Positions 10,983 to 20,583 of a stretch of 64,000 nucleotides of DNA are shown one piece after another. The position numbers and the translations under genes were made by a program. Positions within the stretch are counted from its first letter, which is position 1. Every line of letters starts with the position of its first letter. The stretch lies in NCBI GenBank assembly GCA_019118605.1, contig DWYP01000046.1, forward strand, positions 1 through 64,000, written 5' to 3'. The notes beneath the pieces were generated by a model. It ran no database searches, was not told the DNA's origin, and saw nothing but the letters and a program-made list of their open reading frames with translations. Origin of the DNA: Candidatus Alistipes faecavium (GTDB lineage: Bacteria; Bacteroidota; Bacteroidia; Bacteroidales; Rikenellaceae).

Positions 10983-12287
10983 ATGAACCTCAAATCTTCC
11001 CGACGCCCGTTCCAGGCCCTCCTGGGGACCGGGCTCCTTGCTTTCGGGCTCTGCGCGTGCGGACCGCAACACAACACCCTCACCGACGAAGAAATCGCCG
11101 ACGGTTGGCAACTGCTCTTCGACGGCAAGAGCCTCGACCAATGGAAAGACTTCAACGGCGACTCGCTCACGATGCCCTGGCACGTAGTCGACGGCTGCAT
11201 CCAGGCCGCCGGCGACGGGAGCGACCTCTCGGGATACATCGTCACCAAGAAACAATACGAAAACTTTATCCTCGACTGGGATTGGAAGCTCTCCTACGGC
11301 GGAAACAGCGGCATGCTCTACCATGTGGTCGAGGACCCCTATTTCCAGGTACCCTATGTCACGGGACCGGAGTATCAGCTGATCGACAACGAGGGCTGGG
11401 AGGAGCGTAACGCCCCGACGAAACTCGAAGAGTGGCAGCAGCTGGGCGTCGACTACGCCATGCACCTGCCGAATCCCGACTCGATGTTCGTCAACCCGCA
11501 GGGCGAGTGGAACAACTCGCGCATCGTCTGCGACAACGGGCACATCGAACATTGGCTCAACGGACACAAGATTCTCGAATTCGAAGCCTACACCGACGAC
11601 TGGTTCGCCCGCAAGAACAGCGGCAAATGGGAGATGGCTCCCGAATACGGTCTGGCCCACAAAGGCGTCATCTGCCTCCAGGACCACGGAGACCCCGCGT
11701 CGTTCCGCAACCTGAAGATCAAGGAGCTGCCGCGCAAGGCCGGCCGTGAAGTCAGCCTCTTCAACGGCAAGGACCTCTCGGGTTGGGAGGCCTACGGAAC
11801 CGAAAAGTGGTACGTCGACAAGCAGGGACAACTCGTCTGCGAAAGCGGCCCCGACAAGCAATACGGCTACCTCGCCACGCGCGAATACTACAACGATTTC
11901 GACCTCACGCTGGAGTTCAAGCAGCTGGCCAACGGCAACTCGGGCGTCTTCTTCCGCTCGTTCGTCGAGCCGCCCGTAAAGGTGCACGGATGGCAGTGCG
12001 AAGTGGCTCCCAAGGGCTTCGACACCGCCGGCATCTACGAATCCTACGGCCGCGGATGGCTCGTACAGATTCCCGACGAAAAAGAGTCGATCCTCAAGGA
12101 GGGCGACTGGAACACGCTGCGCCTGCGCGTCGAGGGCGACCGGGTGCAGACCTGGCTCAACGGCGAGGAGATGGTTGACATCACCGACGCCAAGATCGGC
12201 GCCGCCCAGGGCCGCATCGCCCTGCAGATCCACGACGGCGGAGGCATCAAGGTCCTCTGGCGCAACATCCGGCTGACCACCCTGTAA
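10983..12287 (+). CDS. Lipoprotein with two tandem DUF1080 (3-keto-disaccharide hydrolase-like) domains
   Basis: Signal peptide with lipobox-like GLCACG; WQLLFDGKSLDQWKDFNG and VSLFNGKDLSGWEAYG starts; both domains end in FRNLKIKEL/WRNIRLTTL. Confidence 0.85.
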   Translation: MNLKSSRRPFQALLGTGLLAFGLCACGPQHNTLTDEEIADGWQLLFDGKSLDQWKDFNGDSLTMPWHVVDGCIQAAGDGSDLSGYIVTKKQYENFILDWDWKLSYGGNSGMLYHVVEDPYFQVPYVTGPEYQLIDNEGWEERNAPTKLEEWQQLGVDYAMHLPNPDSMFVNPQGEWNNSRIVCDNGHIEHWLNGHKILEFEAYTDDWFARKNSGKWEMAPEYGLAHKGVICLQDHGDPASFRNLKIKELPRKAGREVSLFNGKDLSGWEAYGTEKWYVDKQGQLVCESGPDKQYGYLATREYYNDFDLTLEFKQLANGNSGVFFRSFVEPPVKVHGWQCEVAPKGFDTAGIYESYGRGWLVQIPDEKESILKEGDWNTLRLRVEGDRVQTWLNGEEMVDITDAKIGAAQGRIALQIHDGGGIKVLWRNIRLTTL

Positions 12288-12317
12288 ACGCATCGCAACC
12301 CAAACCAAACCGAAGAT

Positions 12318-13598
12318 ATGACGACCCGAAGGAACTTTCTCAAGACATTGGGCGGACTGACGCTGCTGACCATCGTTCCGCGCAATGTACTCGGCGGCCC
12401 GAAGCACATCGCCCCGAGCGACCAACTGACTAAAGGTATCATCGGCGTGGGCGGCATCGGCCGCAGCAGCTACCACTTCACCAGCGATAAGGCTTGCCGA
12501 CTGGTAGCCATCTGCGACGTCGACCGCAACCACCTGCAAAGCGCCCTGGAGATGGGCAAGAAGAAATTCGGCGAGACGCTCCAGACCTACCACGACTACC
12601 GCGACCTGATCAAGGACGTCAATGTCGACGTGGTGCACATCGCCACCCCGCCCCACTGGCACGCCCTGATGGCCGTCGAGGCGGCCAAGGCCGGGAAGGA
12701 CATCTGGTGCGAAAAGCCCATGACGCGCACCATCGGCGAAGGAAAACGCGTCGTGGAGGCCGTACGTCAGAACGGACGCATCTTCCGGCTGAACACCTGG
12801 TTCCGCTTTACGGACACCTTCTACGGACTGGGTACGACGGTCGAGCCGCTGAAGAAACTCGTCGACAGCGGGTTGCTCGGATGGCCGCTGAAGGTGACCA
12901 TCTCGGGATCGACGGGATTCACGTGGAAATTCTTCTGGGTGGGCAAGGAGAATCTCAAGCCCGAACCCGTTCCCGCCGAACTGGATTACGACATGTGGCT
13001 GGGCCCCGCCCCCTACAAACCCTATAACAGCCACCGCGTGCACCAGACCTTCCGCGGCTACTGGGACTACGACGGAGGAGGCCTTACGGACATGGGCCAG
13101 CACTACATGGACCCCGTGCAGTACCTGCTGGGCAAGGACGACACCTCACCCGTAAAGATCGAGGTCGACGCCCCGCAGCAGCACCCTGACGCCGTGGGCA
13201 TCTGGCACAAGATCGTCTACACCTACGACGACGGCTGCCAGATCATCCTCGAGGGTGAAGGGTTCGAGAGCCCCGGCAAAACGCCCTACATCGAGGGGCC
13301 GCTGGGTAAAGTCTACAAGGGTTTCGAGTGCACGATTCCCAACGTGATGGAGAAGATCGCCGAACTGCCCGATCCGAAGCCGCAGAACACCGACTTCATC
13401 CGCTGCATCCACAACCGTGAACGCTTTGCGCTGAACGAGGAGAACGGACACCGCAGTTCGACGCTCGTGAACCTTGGTGCCTGCGCCGTGCGGCTCAACC
13501 GCACGCTGCACTTCGATCCCGTGAAGCAGCTCTTCATCGGGGACGATGCCGCCAACCGGCTCATCGACCAACCGATGCGTTCGCCGTGGAAAATCTGA
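12318..13598 (+). CDS. Gfo/Idh/MocA-family oxidoreductase with twin-arginine signal
   Basis: TTRRNFLKTLGGLTLLTIV Tat-like signal; IGVGGIGRSS Rossmann; CEKPMTRTIGEG. Confidence 0.9.
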   Translation: MTTRRNFLKTLGGLTLLTIVPRNVLGGPKHIAPSDQLTKGIIGVGGIGRSSYHFTSDKACRLVAICDVDRNHLQSALEMGKKKFGETLQTYHDYRDLIKDVNVDVVHIATPPHWHALMAVEAAKAGKDIWCEKPMTRTIGEGKRVVEAVRQNGRIFRLNTWFRFTDTFYGLGTTVEPLKKLVDSGLLGWPLKVTISGSTGFTWKFFWVGKENLKPEPVPAELDYDMWLGPAPYKPYNSHRVHQTFRGYWDYDGGGLTDMGQHYMDPVQYLLGKDDTSPVKIEVDAPQQHPDAVGIWHKIVYTYDDGCQIILEGEGFESPGKTPYIEGPLGKVYKGFECTIPNVMEKIAELPDPKPQNTDFIRCIHNRERFALNEENGHRSSTLVNLGACAVRLNRTLHFDPVKQLFIGDDAANRLIDQPMRSPWKI

Positions 13599-13621
13599 CA
13601 ACCCCCTAACCCGACAAGACG

Positions 13622-16396
13622 ATGAAAAAATTCCTATATCTGTTTCTGCTCTTCCTGCTGCCGGCAACGGCCGGGGCACAGGATGCCCGCCAGCGCAGTC
13701 TCGAGACGATCGTGGCCGACGGACTGGCCCAACTCCCGGCCGAAAACACGCAGTCGCTCAATGCCGTGATGCAGGAGCTCGCCGCCACGGGAGCGCGCGG
13801 TGTGGAGATGATGGCCGGGATGCTCGTCCCCGCCGCCGAAGGGAAAAACGCCACGGTGGAATATGCCCTAAGCGGCGTGGTGAACTACGCCACGGCCAAA
13901 GGACAGGAAGCGCAGCTCGAAGGTATCCGCCAGGGATTGGAAAAGGCCCTGAATGCCTGCACCGACAAGACGAACCAGGCATTTCTGCTCTCGCTGCTCC
14001 AGCTGTGCTCGACCGAAGAGCAGATTCCGCTCTTCGTACGGTATGCCGATGACGAGTACCTGGCCGATGCAGCCATTCGTGCCCTCATCCAGACCCCGTC
14101 ATCGGAGTCCGCGATCCTTTCACTGATGCAGAACCGGGAGGGCGGAGAACCCTCAGCGCTGCTGGCCTATGCCGCCTCGAAACGTCCGAGCGAAGGGGCC
14201 GAAGATATTCTCCTTGCTTGGCTTGCAGACTACGAGACCGACAACGCAACGAAAGAGGCCATCTACAACGCCTTGGCCGCATGCGGCACGTCGAAATCAC
14301 TGAAAACGCTCGCCGAAGCAGCCGAGGCCTCGGATTATGGATTCCTGCCCTGCGACGCCACGAGCGCCTACCTGCGCCTGCTGGGCCGCCTGGCTGTGGA
14401 CGGTAACCGCAAAGCCCTTTCAACCGCCAAATCGCTGCTGCGCTCCGACCGTCCGAACATCCGCACAACGGCCCTCGACATCGTGCTCCGCGCCGACGCG
14501 GCCAAACGGACCCAATACCTGCTGGCAGCATTGAAGGATGACAACCGCGAATACCGCTGCGCCGCCCTGCACCTGGCCGACTGCTTCGCCGACGAAGCGC
14601 TCTACGCAGCCGTCGCCGGGAAGGCTTCGTCGCTCGACAACACGGCACGGACGGATATCGTCAACTGGCTCGGAAGCCGCCACGCCGTCTCGCAGAGCGG
14701 GATGGTCATCGCCTCGATGGCTTCGGAAAACGAAGAGTTGGCCCTCGCAGCCATCCGCGCCGCCGGGAAAATCGGCGGAACGGAGGCGCTCGAAGCGCTG
14801 ATCGCCCAACTCGACGGCCCGTACGGAGCCCAGGCCGAAGCCGCCATCGCCGCCTTCAACGGCAATGCCAACGACGCACTCGTCGCGGCACTCGACGCTT
14901 CGCCCGCCACCCAGGCCCGGGCACTCGGGCTCGTTGCCGCACGCCGCAACGTCAAAGCCGCCGACAAGGTCTTCACGCTGCTGAACGCCGAGTCCGCCGA
15001 AGTAAGGGATGCAGCCTACCGGGCGCTCGCGGGCGTCACTTCGCCGAGCGATTTCGACCGGCTGTGCGACCTGCTCGACAAGGCCTCGGACGATCGGGTT
15101 GCGGCGTTGCAGGACGGGCTCAAAAACGCCCTTGCCGGCGTGGAGGCCGACGAACAGTACCGGCTCGTAGCCGGCCGCATGGAAGCCTCCGCAGACGCAC
15201 CGCGTTACTATCCGCTGCTGGCTCAGGCCGCAACGCGTCAGGCGATCGACGCTCTGCTCGCCGCCACGGACCGTGAGGCCGCCTTCAAAGCCCTGCTGAC
15301 GCTCGACAACCCGGAGATGATCGGTGTATTGTACGACCTTGCCAAGGAGAATCCGGCCTGGAAGGATGCCGCCATCTCGCGCTTTGCGGACTTCGTGGCA
15401 GCCGCTCCGGCCGACAAGCAGGTTGGGTACTACCGCCAGGGGCTTGAGACCGAACCGTCGGAAGAGGTACAGAACAAACTGCTCACCGCCCTGGCCGACA
15501 CCCGTTCGCTGCCGGCCGTGGAGATCGCAGCCCACTACCTCGACAATCGGGCTACCGCAGTATCCGCCGCCTACGCCGTGAAGAGCATCGCGGCAAAAAA
15601 TCCCGGCATGGGAGGCGAAACGGTCGTTGCGGCGCTCGAGAAGGCCCGGGAGGTCTATATCGACTGGTCCAAGACCGACCCCGATGCCGGATACGCCGTT
15701 GACGAGATCAAGGGGCTGCTGGCCAAATACGCCGCCGTGCCGCGCTTCGAGCTCTCGCCCGAGGAGGCCGCCGAAGGGTTTGAGGTTCTCTTCGACGGGC
15801 TTTCGCTCGAAAAGTGGACGGGCAATAAGACCAACTATGTGCCCGTCGACGGGACAATCTACGTCACTGCCCAGTACGGAGGCAGCGGGAATCTCTACAC
15901 GATCAAGGAGTACGGCGATTTTGTCCTGCGCTTCGAGTTCGCCTTCGACCGCGAAGGCGTCAACAACGGCATCGGGATCCGTACGCCGATGGGCGTCGAC
16001 GCCGCCTACCACGGCATGGAGATCCAGGTGCTCGACCACGACGCCCCGATCTACAAGGACCTGCACGTCTACCAGCAACATGGATCGGTCTACGGCGTGA
16101 TCCCGGCAAAACGGGTCAAGTTCCCGCCGCTGGGGACATGGAACGTCGAGGAGATTCGCGCCGTCGGCGACCGGATCACCGTAACGGTCAACGGAGAGGT
16201 GATTCTCGACGGCAATATCCGCCAGGCCTGCAAGGGACACAACGTGGCACCCGACGGATCGTCGAAGAACCCCTATACGGTGGATCACCGCAACCACCCG
16301 GGACTCTTCAACAAGAGAGGACACATCGGGCTGCTCGGACACGGCCCCGGGATCAAGTTCCGCAACATCCGCATCAAGGAGTTGCCGGCGAAATAA
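13622..16396 (+). CDS. HEAT-repeat protein fused to a C-terminal DUF1080 domain
   Basis: Signal peptide; helical repeats (e.g. LALAAIRAAGKIGGTEALEALIAQL); C-terminal FEVLFDGLSLEKWTGNK...GPGIKFRNIRIKELPAK. Confidence 0.85.
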   Translation: MKKFLYLFLLFLLPATAGAQDARQRSLETIVADGLAQLPAENTQSLNAVMQELAATGARGVEMMAGMLVPAAEGKNATVEYALSGVVNYATAKGQEAQLEGIRQGLEKALNACTDKTNQAFLLSLLQLCSTEEQIPLFVRYADDEYLADAAIRALIQTPSSESAILSLMQNREGGEPSALLAYAASKRPSEGAEDILLAWLADYETDNATKEAIYNALAACGTSKSLKTLAEAAEASDYGFLPCDATSAYLRLLGRLAVDGNRKALSTAKSLLRSDRPNIRTTALDIVLRADAAKRTQYLLAALKDDNREYRCAALHLADCFADEALYAAVAGKASSLDNTARTDIVNWLGSRHAVSQSGMVIASMASENEELALAAIRAAGKIGGTEALEALIAQLDGPYGAQAEAAIAAFNGNANDALVAALDASPATQARALGLVAARRNVKAADKVFTLLNAESAEVRDAAYRALAGVTSPSDFDRLCDLLDKASDDRVAALQDGLKNALAGVEADEQYRLVAGRMEASADAPRYYPLLAQAATRQAIDALLAATDREAAFKALLTLDNPEMIGVLYDLAKENPAWKDAAISRFADFVAAAPADKQVGYYRQGLETEPSEEVQNKLLTALADTRSLPAVEIAAHYLDNRATAVSAAYAVKSIAAKNPGMGGETVVAALEKAREVYIDWSKTDPDAGYAVDEIKGLLAKYAAVPRFELSPEEAAEGFEVLFDGLSLEKWTGNKTNYVPVDGTIYVTAQYGGSGNLYTIKEYGDFVLRFEFAFDREGVNNGIGIRTPMGVDAAYHGMEIQVLDHDAPIYKDLHVYQQHGSVYGVIPAKRVKFPPLGTWNVEEIRAVGDRITVTVNGEVILDGNIRQACKGHNVAPDGSSKNPYTVDHRNHPGLFNKRGHIGLLGHGPGIKFRNIRIKELPAK

Positions 16397-16498
16397 CATG
16401 GCTACCGTCGGGGAAGGATCGCAAAACGGAGCGTATCCCTTCCCGGCAGTATGGTTTTGTCGCAAATAAGTCGTACCTTTGTTCCACATCGGGAAGTG

Positions 16499-16527
16499 CT
16501 CCTCGCGGACGTGTCGCCCGCGAGGAG
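16499..16527 (+). promoter_or_regulatory. Strong hairpin in the 5' UTR of the second Gfo/Idh/MocA gene
   Basis: CTCCTCGCGG-acgtgtcgc-CCGCGAGGAG between TACCTTTG (16474-16481) and ATG 16565. Confidence 0.5.
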
Positions 16528-16564
16528 TTCTGGTACGATCCACTTTCCACAACCGCAGAAACCC

Positions 16565-17836
16565 ATGAACGACAACACTGCGTCCCGCCCGATCACAATC
16601 GTGGCCATCGGAGCCGGGAACCGTACCAACAAATACCTCGAATACGCCGTCCGCTATCCCGAACGGCTGCAATTGGTCGGAGTCGTCGAACTGAACGACA
16701 TCCGCCGGCATGCCGTAGCCGAAAAGTTCGGCCTGAAGGCAGAGCAATGCTTTACGGATTACGACTTGTTTTTCGAGCACCCGATCCCGGCCGACGCCAT
16801 TCTGATCGGCACACCGGAGAACCGGCACTTCGACCCCTGCATGAAGGCCATCGAGGCAGGATACCACGTCCTGCTGGAGAAGCCCATCGCCCAGACCCTG
16901 CCGGAATGTTGTCGGATCGCCGAGGCCGCACGCCGCAAGGGGGTTATCGTCGGCGTCTGCCACGTGTTGCGGTACCACCCCTACTTCATCAAGATCAAGG
17001 AGCTGGTCGATTCGGGCGAACTGGGAGAGATCATCTCCATCAGCCACCTGACAGCCGTGGGACTGGACCGCTCGACCCATGGATTCGTCCGGGGCATGTG
17101 GCGACGCGAGGAGCTCTCCAATCCGATGCTGATCTCCAAGAGCTGCCACGACATCGACTTTCTGCTCTGGCTTACCAAGTCCCGCTGCCGGCGGCTCTCT
17201 TCGTTCGGGTCGCTGCGCTGGTTCCGACGCGAAAACGCACCGCAGGGAAGCACGGCCCGCTGCATCGACTGCCCGCTTGAGCCACAGTGCCCCTACTCGG
17301 CCGTCGACCTCTATGACGTACGCCGCGACTGGATATCGAATTTCGACGTCCCGGCCGGATCGACCCTCGACGAGGTCATCCAGCGCGAACTCCGCGAAGG
17401 CGACTACGGACGCTGCGTATTCCATTGCGACAACAACGTCGTCGACCACCAGATCGTATCGATGGAGATGGAGAATGAAGTCACGATCTCGTTCTCGATG
17501 GATGCCTTCACGCTCGGCGACCAGCGGGAAACACACATCCGACTCACCCACGGAGAAATCGACGGTGATGAACGGACCCTGCGTGTGCAAACCTTCCGCG
17601 GGCGGAAAGAGCGGGTCTACGACTTCTCGGACATCCTCGGAACGCCGTTCCACGCGGGCGCCGACCTGAACCTGATCGAGGATTTCGTCGACATCCTGAC
17701 TCATCCCGACCGACAGTTGCGCACAACCATCGACCATTCGGTTGAAAGCCATCGTATCTGTTTCGAGGCCGAGCGCAGCCGCCTCACCGGCGAGACAATC
17801 ACGCTGGACCGCGGCCCGATCCTCCAGAAGAAATAA
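16565..17836 (+). CDS. Gfo/Idh/MocA-family oxidoreductase (cytoplasmic)
   Basis: ITIVAIGAGNRTNKYLEYA; LLEKPIAQTLPEC; no signal peptide. Confidence 0.88.
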   Translation: MNDNTASRPITIVAIGAGNRTNKYLEYAVRYPERLQLVGVVELNDIRRHAVAEKFGLKAEQCFTDYDLFFEHPIPADAILIGTPENRHFDPCMKAIEAGYHVLLEKPIAQTLPECCRIAEAARRKGVIVGVCHVLRYHPYFIKIKELVDSGELGEIISISHLTAVGLDRSTHGFVRGMWRREELSNPMLISKSCHDIDFLLWLTKSRCRRLSSFGSLRWFRRENAPQGSTARCIDCPLEPQCPYSAVDLYDVRRDWISNFDVPAGSTLDEVIQRELREGDYGRCVFHCDNNVVDHQIVSMEMENEVTISFSMDAFTLGDQRETHIRLTHGEIDGDERTLRVQTFRGRKERVYDFSDILGTPFHAGADLNLIEDFVDILTHPDRQLRTTIDHSVESHRICFEAERSRLTGETITLDRGPILQKK

Positions 17837-17944
17837 AAGGCCGGAAGCCATTGCCCAAGCAGCAGTTATTTTCGGAGACGGCAGGCGCTCCGAAGCCGAT
17901 TTTTTCGTACCTTTGCCGAAGAAACCAATACATCAGTCAGTTTT

Positions 17945-18313
17945 ATGGAATTCGAAGGAACGGTATTCAAAATAATGCCTGTTACGAAAGGCACATCGGC
18001 ACGCGGCGAATGGCAGCGCCAGGATGTGGTTTTCGAAATGAATGAAGGGTCGTTCACGCGAAAAATCTGCGTAACGTTTTTCAATCGCCCCGACGACGTC
18101 GCACGGCTCAAAGAGGGTGCGGCCTATACGGTCTCGGTAAACATCGAATCCCGGGAGTACAACGGACGCTGGTACACCGACGTCCGCGCCTGGCGCCTTC
18201 AGCCCAAGCAGGAGAGCGCCCCGGCACCGCCGATGCCCGACATGCCGCCCATCGCCGAGGAGACCTCGTATGCCTCGTCGCCTGCCGAGGCGGCCGACGA
18301 CCTGCCCTTCTGA
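17945..18313 (+). CDS. DUF3127 domain protein
   Basis: MEFEGTVFKIMPVTKGTSARGEWQRQDVVFEMNEG...; TACCTTTG at 17908-17915. Confidence 0.75.
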   Translation: MEFEGTVFKIMPVTKGTSARGEWQRQDVVFEMNEGSFTRKICVTFFNRPDDVARLKEGAAYTVSVNIESREYNGRWYTDVRAWRLQPKQESAPAPPMPDMPPIAEETSYASSPAEAADDLPF

Positions 18314-18337
18314 GACACGGTCACGACACACCCGCTC

Positions 18338-18373
18338 AAAAATCTCCGGAGACGATTCTCCGGAGATTTTTTG
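18338..18373 (+). terminator. Rho-independent terminator after the DUF3127 gene
   Basis: AAAAATCTCCGGAGACGATTCTCCGGAGATTTTTTG. Confidence 0.88.
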
Positions 18374-18433
18374 TCCCCATACCCCTCGCCCCACTCCGTG
18401 ACGTGACATCGCACTCTCATTGCGGCCACCGGC

Positions 18434-18475
18434 AAAAACAAAAACGGCCGGAGTACCTCTACGCACTCCGGCCGC
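18434..18475 (-). terminator. Terminator of the FKBP gene
   Basis: Minus strand: CGGCCGGAGTGCGTAGAGGTACTCCGGCCGTTTTTGTTTTT. Confidence 0.85.
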
Positions 18476-18497
18476 ATATCGCGGGTTCCGCAGGAGA

Positions 18498-19631
18498 CTA
18501 CTTCACAGGAGCGGCCTCGGGTTTCTCGGCCGTAGCGGTCGAATCGGCCGGTGCGGGCTCCACGTAAGGGGTTACATCAACCAGCTCGACCTCGAACTCC
18601 AAAGCCTGGTTAGGGCCGATCATACGGCCTGCACCGTTCGTACCGTAAGCCAGATCAGAGGGGATCCACAGCATGATCTTACCGCCCTTGCCGACGAGCT
18701 GCATACCCTCGGTCCAACCCGGAATCACCCGGTTCAGCGGGAACTCAACGGGCTGGTCCTCCTCCTTAAGGTTGCCCTTCTCGTCGAACATGTCGGGACG
18801 CTGCCGGCGCATCAACTCCTGCTGCTCTTCCGAACGGTTGGCGAAGATCGACGAATCGAAAACCTTGCCGTCACGCGTGCGGCCCGTATAATGTACCTTC
18901 ACTACATCGCGCGGGTCCTTGGCCATGGCCGTGGTATCACCGGGTTCGATCAGTTTGTACAGCAGGCCCGATTCGGTCTTCTTCACGCCCGACTTCTTCT
19001 CGATGCCCTCGAGCCACTCCTTCGATGCGGCGGCATTCTCGGCAGGAAGCTTCACCATGAAGTAGTACTGAAGGTACTGGTTCACTTCGTCCTCCTTCAT
19101 CTTGGCCGTGTTGTCGTTAACATTCTGAATGGCCTCGCAGATCCATACCAGCTGGATGGGCATGCCGCTCTGGGAGATGTTGTATCCCAAGTCGTTACCG
19201 AAAGCGTACGAAATCTGCTCGCGCTCCTCCTCCGACTCGAACATCTCGGCATCGGCTACCGGATACTCTACTTTCGTCGAGTCACCGCCGGCCAGACGGA
19301 TGCTGTCGGCCTTGGCACGCTTCATGGAAATGGCCTGGGCGCGTGCACCGCGCTTCGACATGAAGTACTCGCGCAGCAGCTTCAGCGACTCTTCGTGATC
19401 CTGCGACGCCTTGCCCAGCGCACCCTCCTTGATGGCCTTGGACATGACGTCGTAATCAAACGGAATATCCTTCATCTCATAGCTGAGACCATAACCGATA
19501 TTGGCGCCGAGCGCGTACGACAGCGAGTCGAAGTCCGAAAGACTTCCCATTTGCACGCCGCCCTTGTTTCCTCCGCAGGAGGCGAGCATGGCAGCACCCG
19601 CAAGTGCTGCGACAAAAAAGAGTTTTTTCAT
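18498..19631 (-). CDS. FKBP-type peptidyl-prolyl cis-trans isomerase (lipoprotein)
   Basis: MKKLFFVAALAGAAMLASCGG; VVKVHYTGRTRDGKVFDSS; VIPGWTEGMQLVGKGGKIMLWIPSDLAYG. Confidence 0.93.
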   Translation of the reverse strand: MKKLFFVAALAGAAMLASCGGNKGGVQMGSLSDFDSLSYALGANIGYGLSYEMKDIPFDYDVMSKAIKEGALGKASQDHEESLKLLREYFMSKRGARAQAISMKRAKADSIRLAGGDSTKVEYPVADAEMFESEEEREQISYAFGNDLGYNISQSGMPIQLVWICEAIQNVNDNTAKMKEDEVNQYLQYYFMVKLPAENAAASKEWLEGIEKKSGVKKTESGLLYKLIEPGDTTAMAKDPRDVVKVHYTGRTRDGKVFDSSIFANRSEEQQELMRRQRPDMFDEKGNLKEEDQPVEFPLNRVIPGWTEGMQLVGKGGKIMLWIPSDLAYGTNGAGRMIGPNQALEFEVELVDVTPYVEPAPADSTATAEKPEAAPVK

Positions 19632-19824
19632 AATTTTGTTGACTATGTTTTTAATGTGCATGCTGTTTCGTTCGCGCAAAGATATAAAATTTTCACAAAC
19701 GAAATCATTCCGAACGGGTTAAATCCTCGGCAAGAGCGTTTTTTACCCCGTCTCGGTTCCTATGGAGGGGATCGCCGGGAAAAATCCACTCGCGCACGCA
19801 AATGCACGTCATGAAAACATGGCA

Positions 19825-19854
19825 CAAAAAAAGAAGTGCGCGAGCGCACTTCCC
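19825..19854 (-). terminator. Terminator of the second FKBP gene
   Basis: Minus strand: AAGTGCGCTCGCGCACTTCTTTTTTT. Confidence 0.85.
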
Positions 19855-19888
19855 TGAAATTGCAACCGGACGGTACCACGGAGCGGCA

Positions 19889-20581
19889 TCAACGGCGGCG
19901 CGAGGAGTATTTATCCACGTCGACGAGTTCGATTTCGTAATAGAGCGTGGTATTGGGTGCGATCTTCAGTGCGGGATCCCCCTCGGGGCCATAGGCGGCC
20001 TTCGACGGAACCCACGCCTTGATGCGCCCGCCACGACCGATCAGCCGGACACTCTCCTGCACGCCCTTGCGCAGATCGCGCAGCAGCGAGCGCACCGTAT
20101 CGCCGCGTTCGTACGAAGAGACGATTTCATTGCCGTCGGCCGTGCGGATCACCCAGCGCAGCATCACGCTGTCTCGGTCCGACATGGGGACGAGGTTCTG
20201 ATCGCCGACATCGTCGACCGTATAGGTCACGCCCGACGACGTACGGGCGTACGAGCGGTTCGATTTGGCAATATCGGCCAGGAACTGCTCCTCGTAGGCA
20301 CGGGCCTTCTCGGGCAGGGCGTAGTTCATATAACTCAGGTAGTAGGTCTCAGCCTGCTCGAGGCTCATGCGGGGCTGTCCGCGGAAGATGTCGCGAATAC
20401 CCTCACACACGGCCCCGACATTGATCGTCGAATCCATCCGCTGAAGGTTCAGGCCGACGTTCAGGCCAATGACGTAGGCCACCGAGTCGAGATCGTTTTT
20501 CAATTTTGCGCCATTGCCCGACTGTTTCGAGCAGGCTCCGGCCAACGTCAGGGCCGCAAACAGATAAATCAGTTTTTTCAT
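19889..20581 (-). CDS. FKBP-type peptidyl-prolyl isomerase lipoprotein
   Basis: MKKLIYLFAALTLAGACSKQSG; SVRLIGRGGRIKAWVPSKAAYGPEGDPALKIAPNTTLYYEIELVDV. Confidence 0.88.
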   Translation of the reverse strand: MKKLIYLFAALTLAGACSKQSGNGAKLKNDLDSVAYVIGLNVGLNLQRMDSTINVGAVCEGIRDIFRGQPRMSLEQAETYYLSYMNYALPEKARAYEEQFLADIAKSNRSYARTSSGVTYTVDDVGDQNLVPMSDRDSVMLRWVIRTADGNEIVSSYERGDTVRSLLRDLRKGVQESVRLIGRGGRIKAWVPSKAAYGPEGDPALKIAPNTTLYYEIELVDVDKYSSRRR

Positions 20582-20583
20582 GG

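Noticed and set aside
14420-17851. 1143-aa minus-strand ORF
   Set aside because: Antisense to HEAT-DUF1080 and Gfo/Idh/MocA genes; no recognisable domain.
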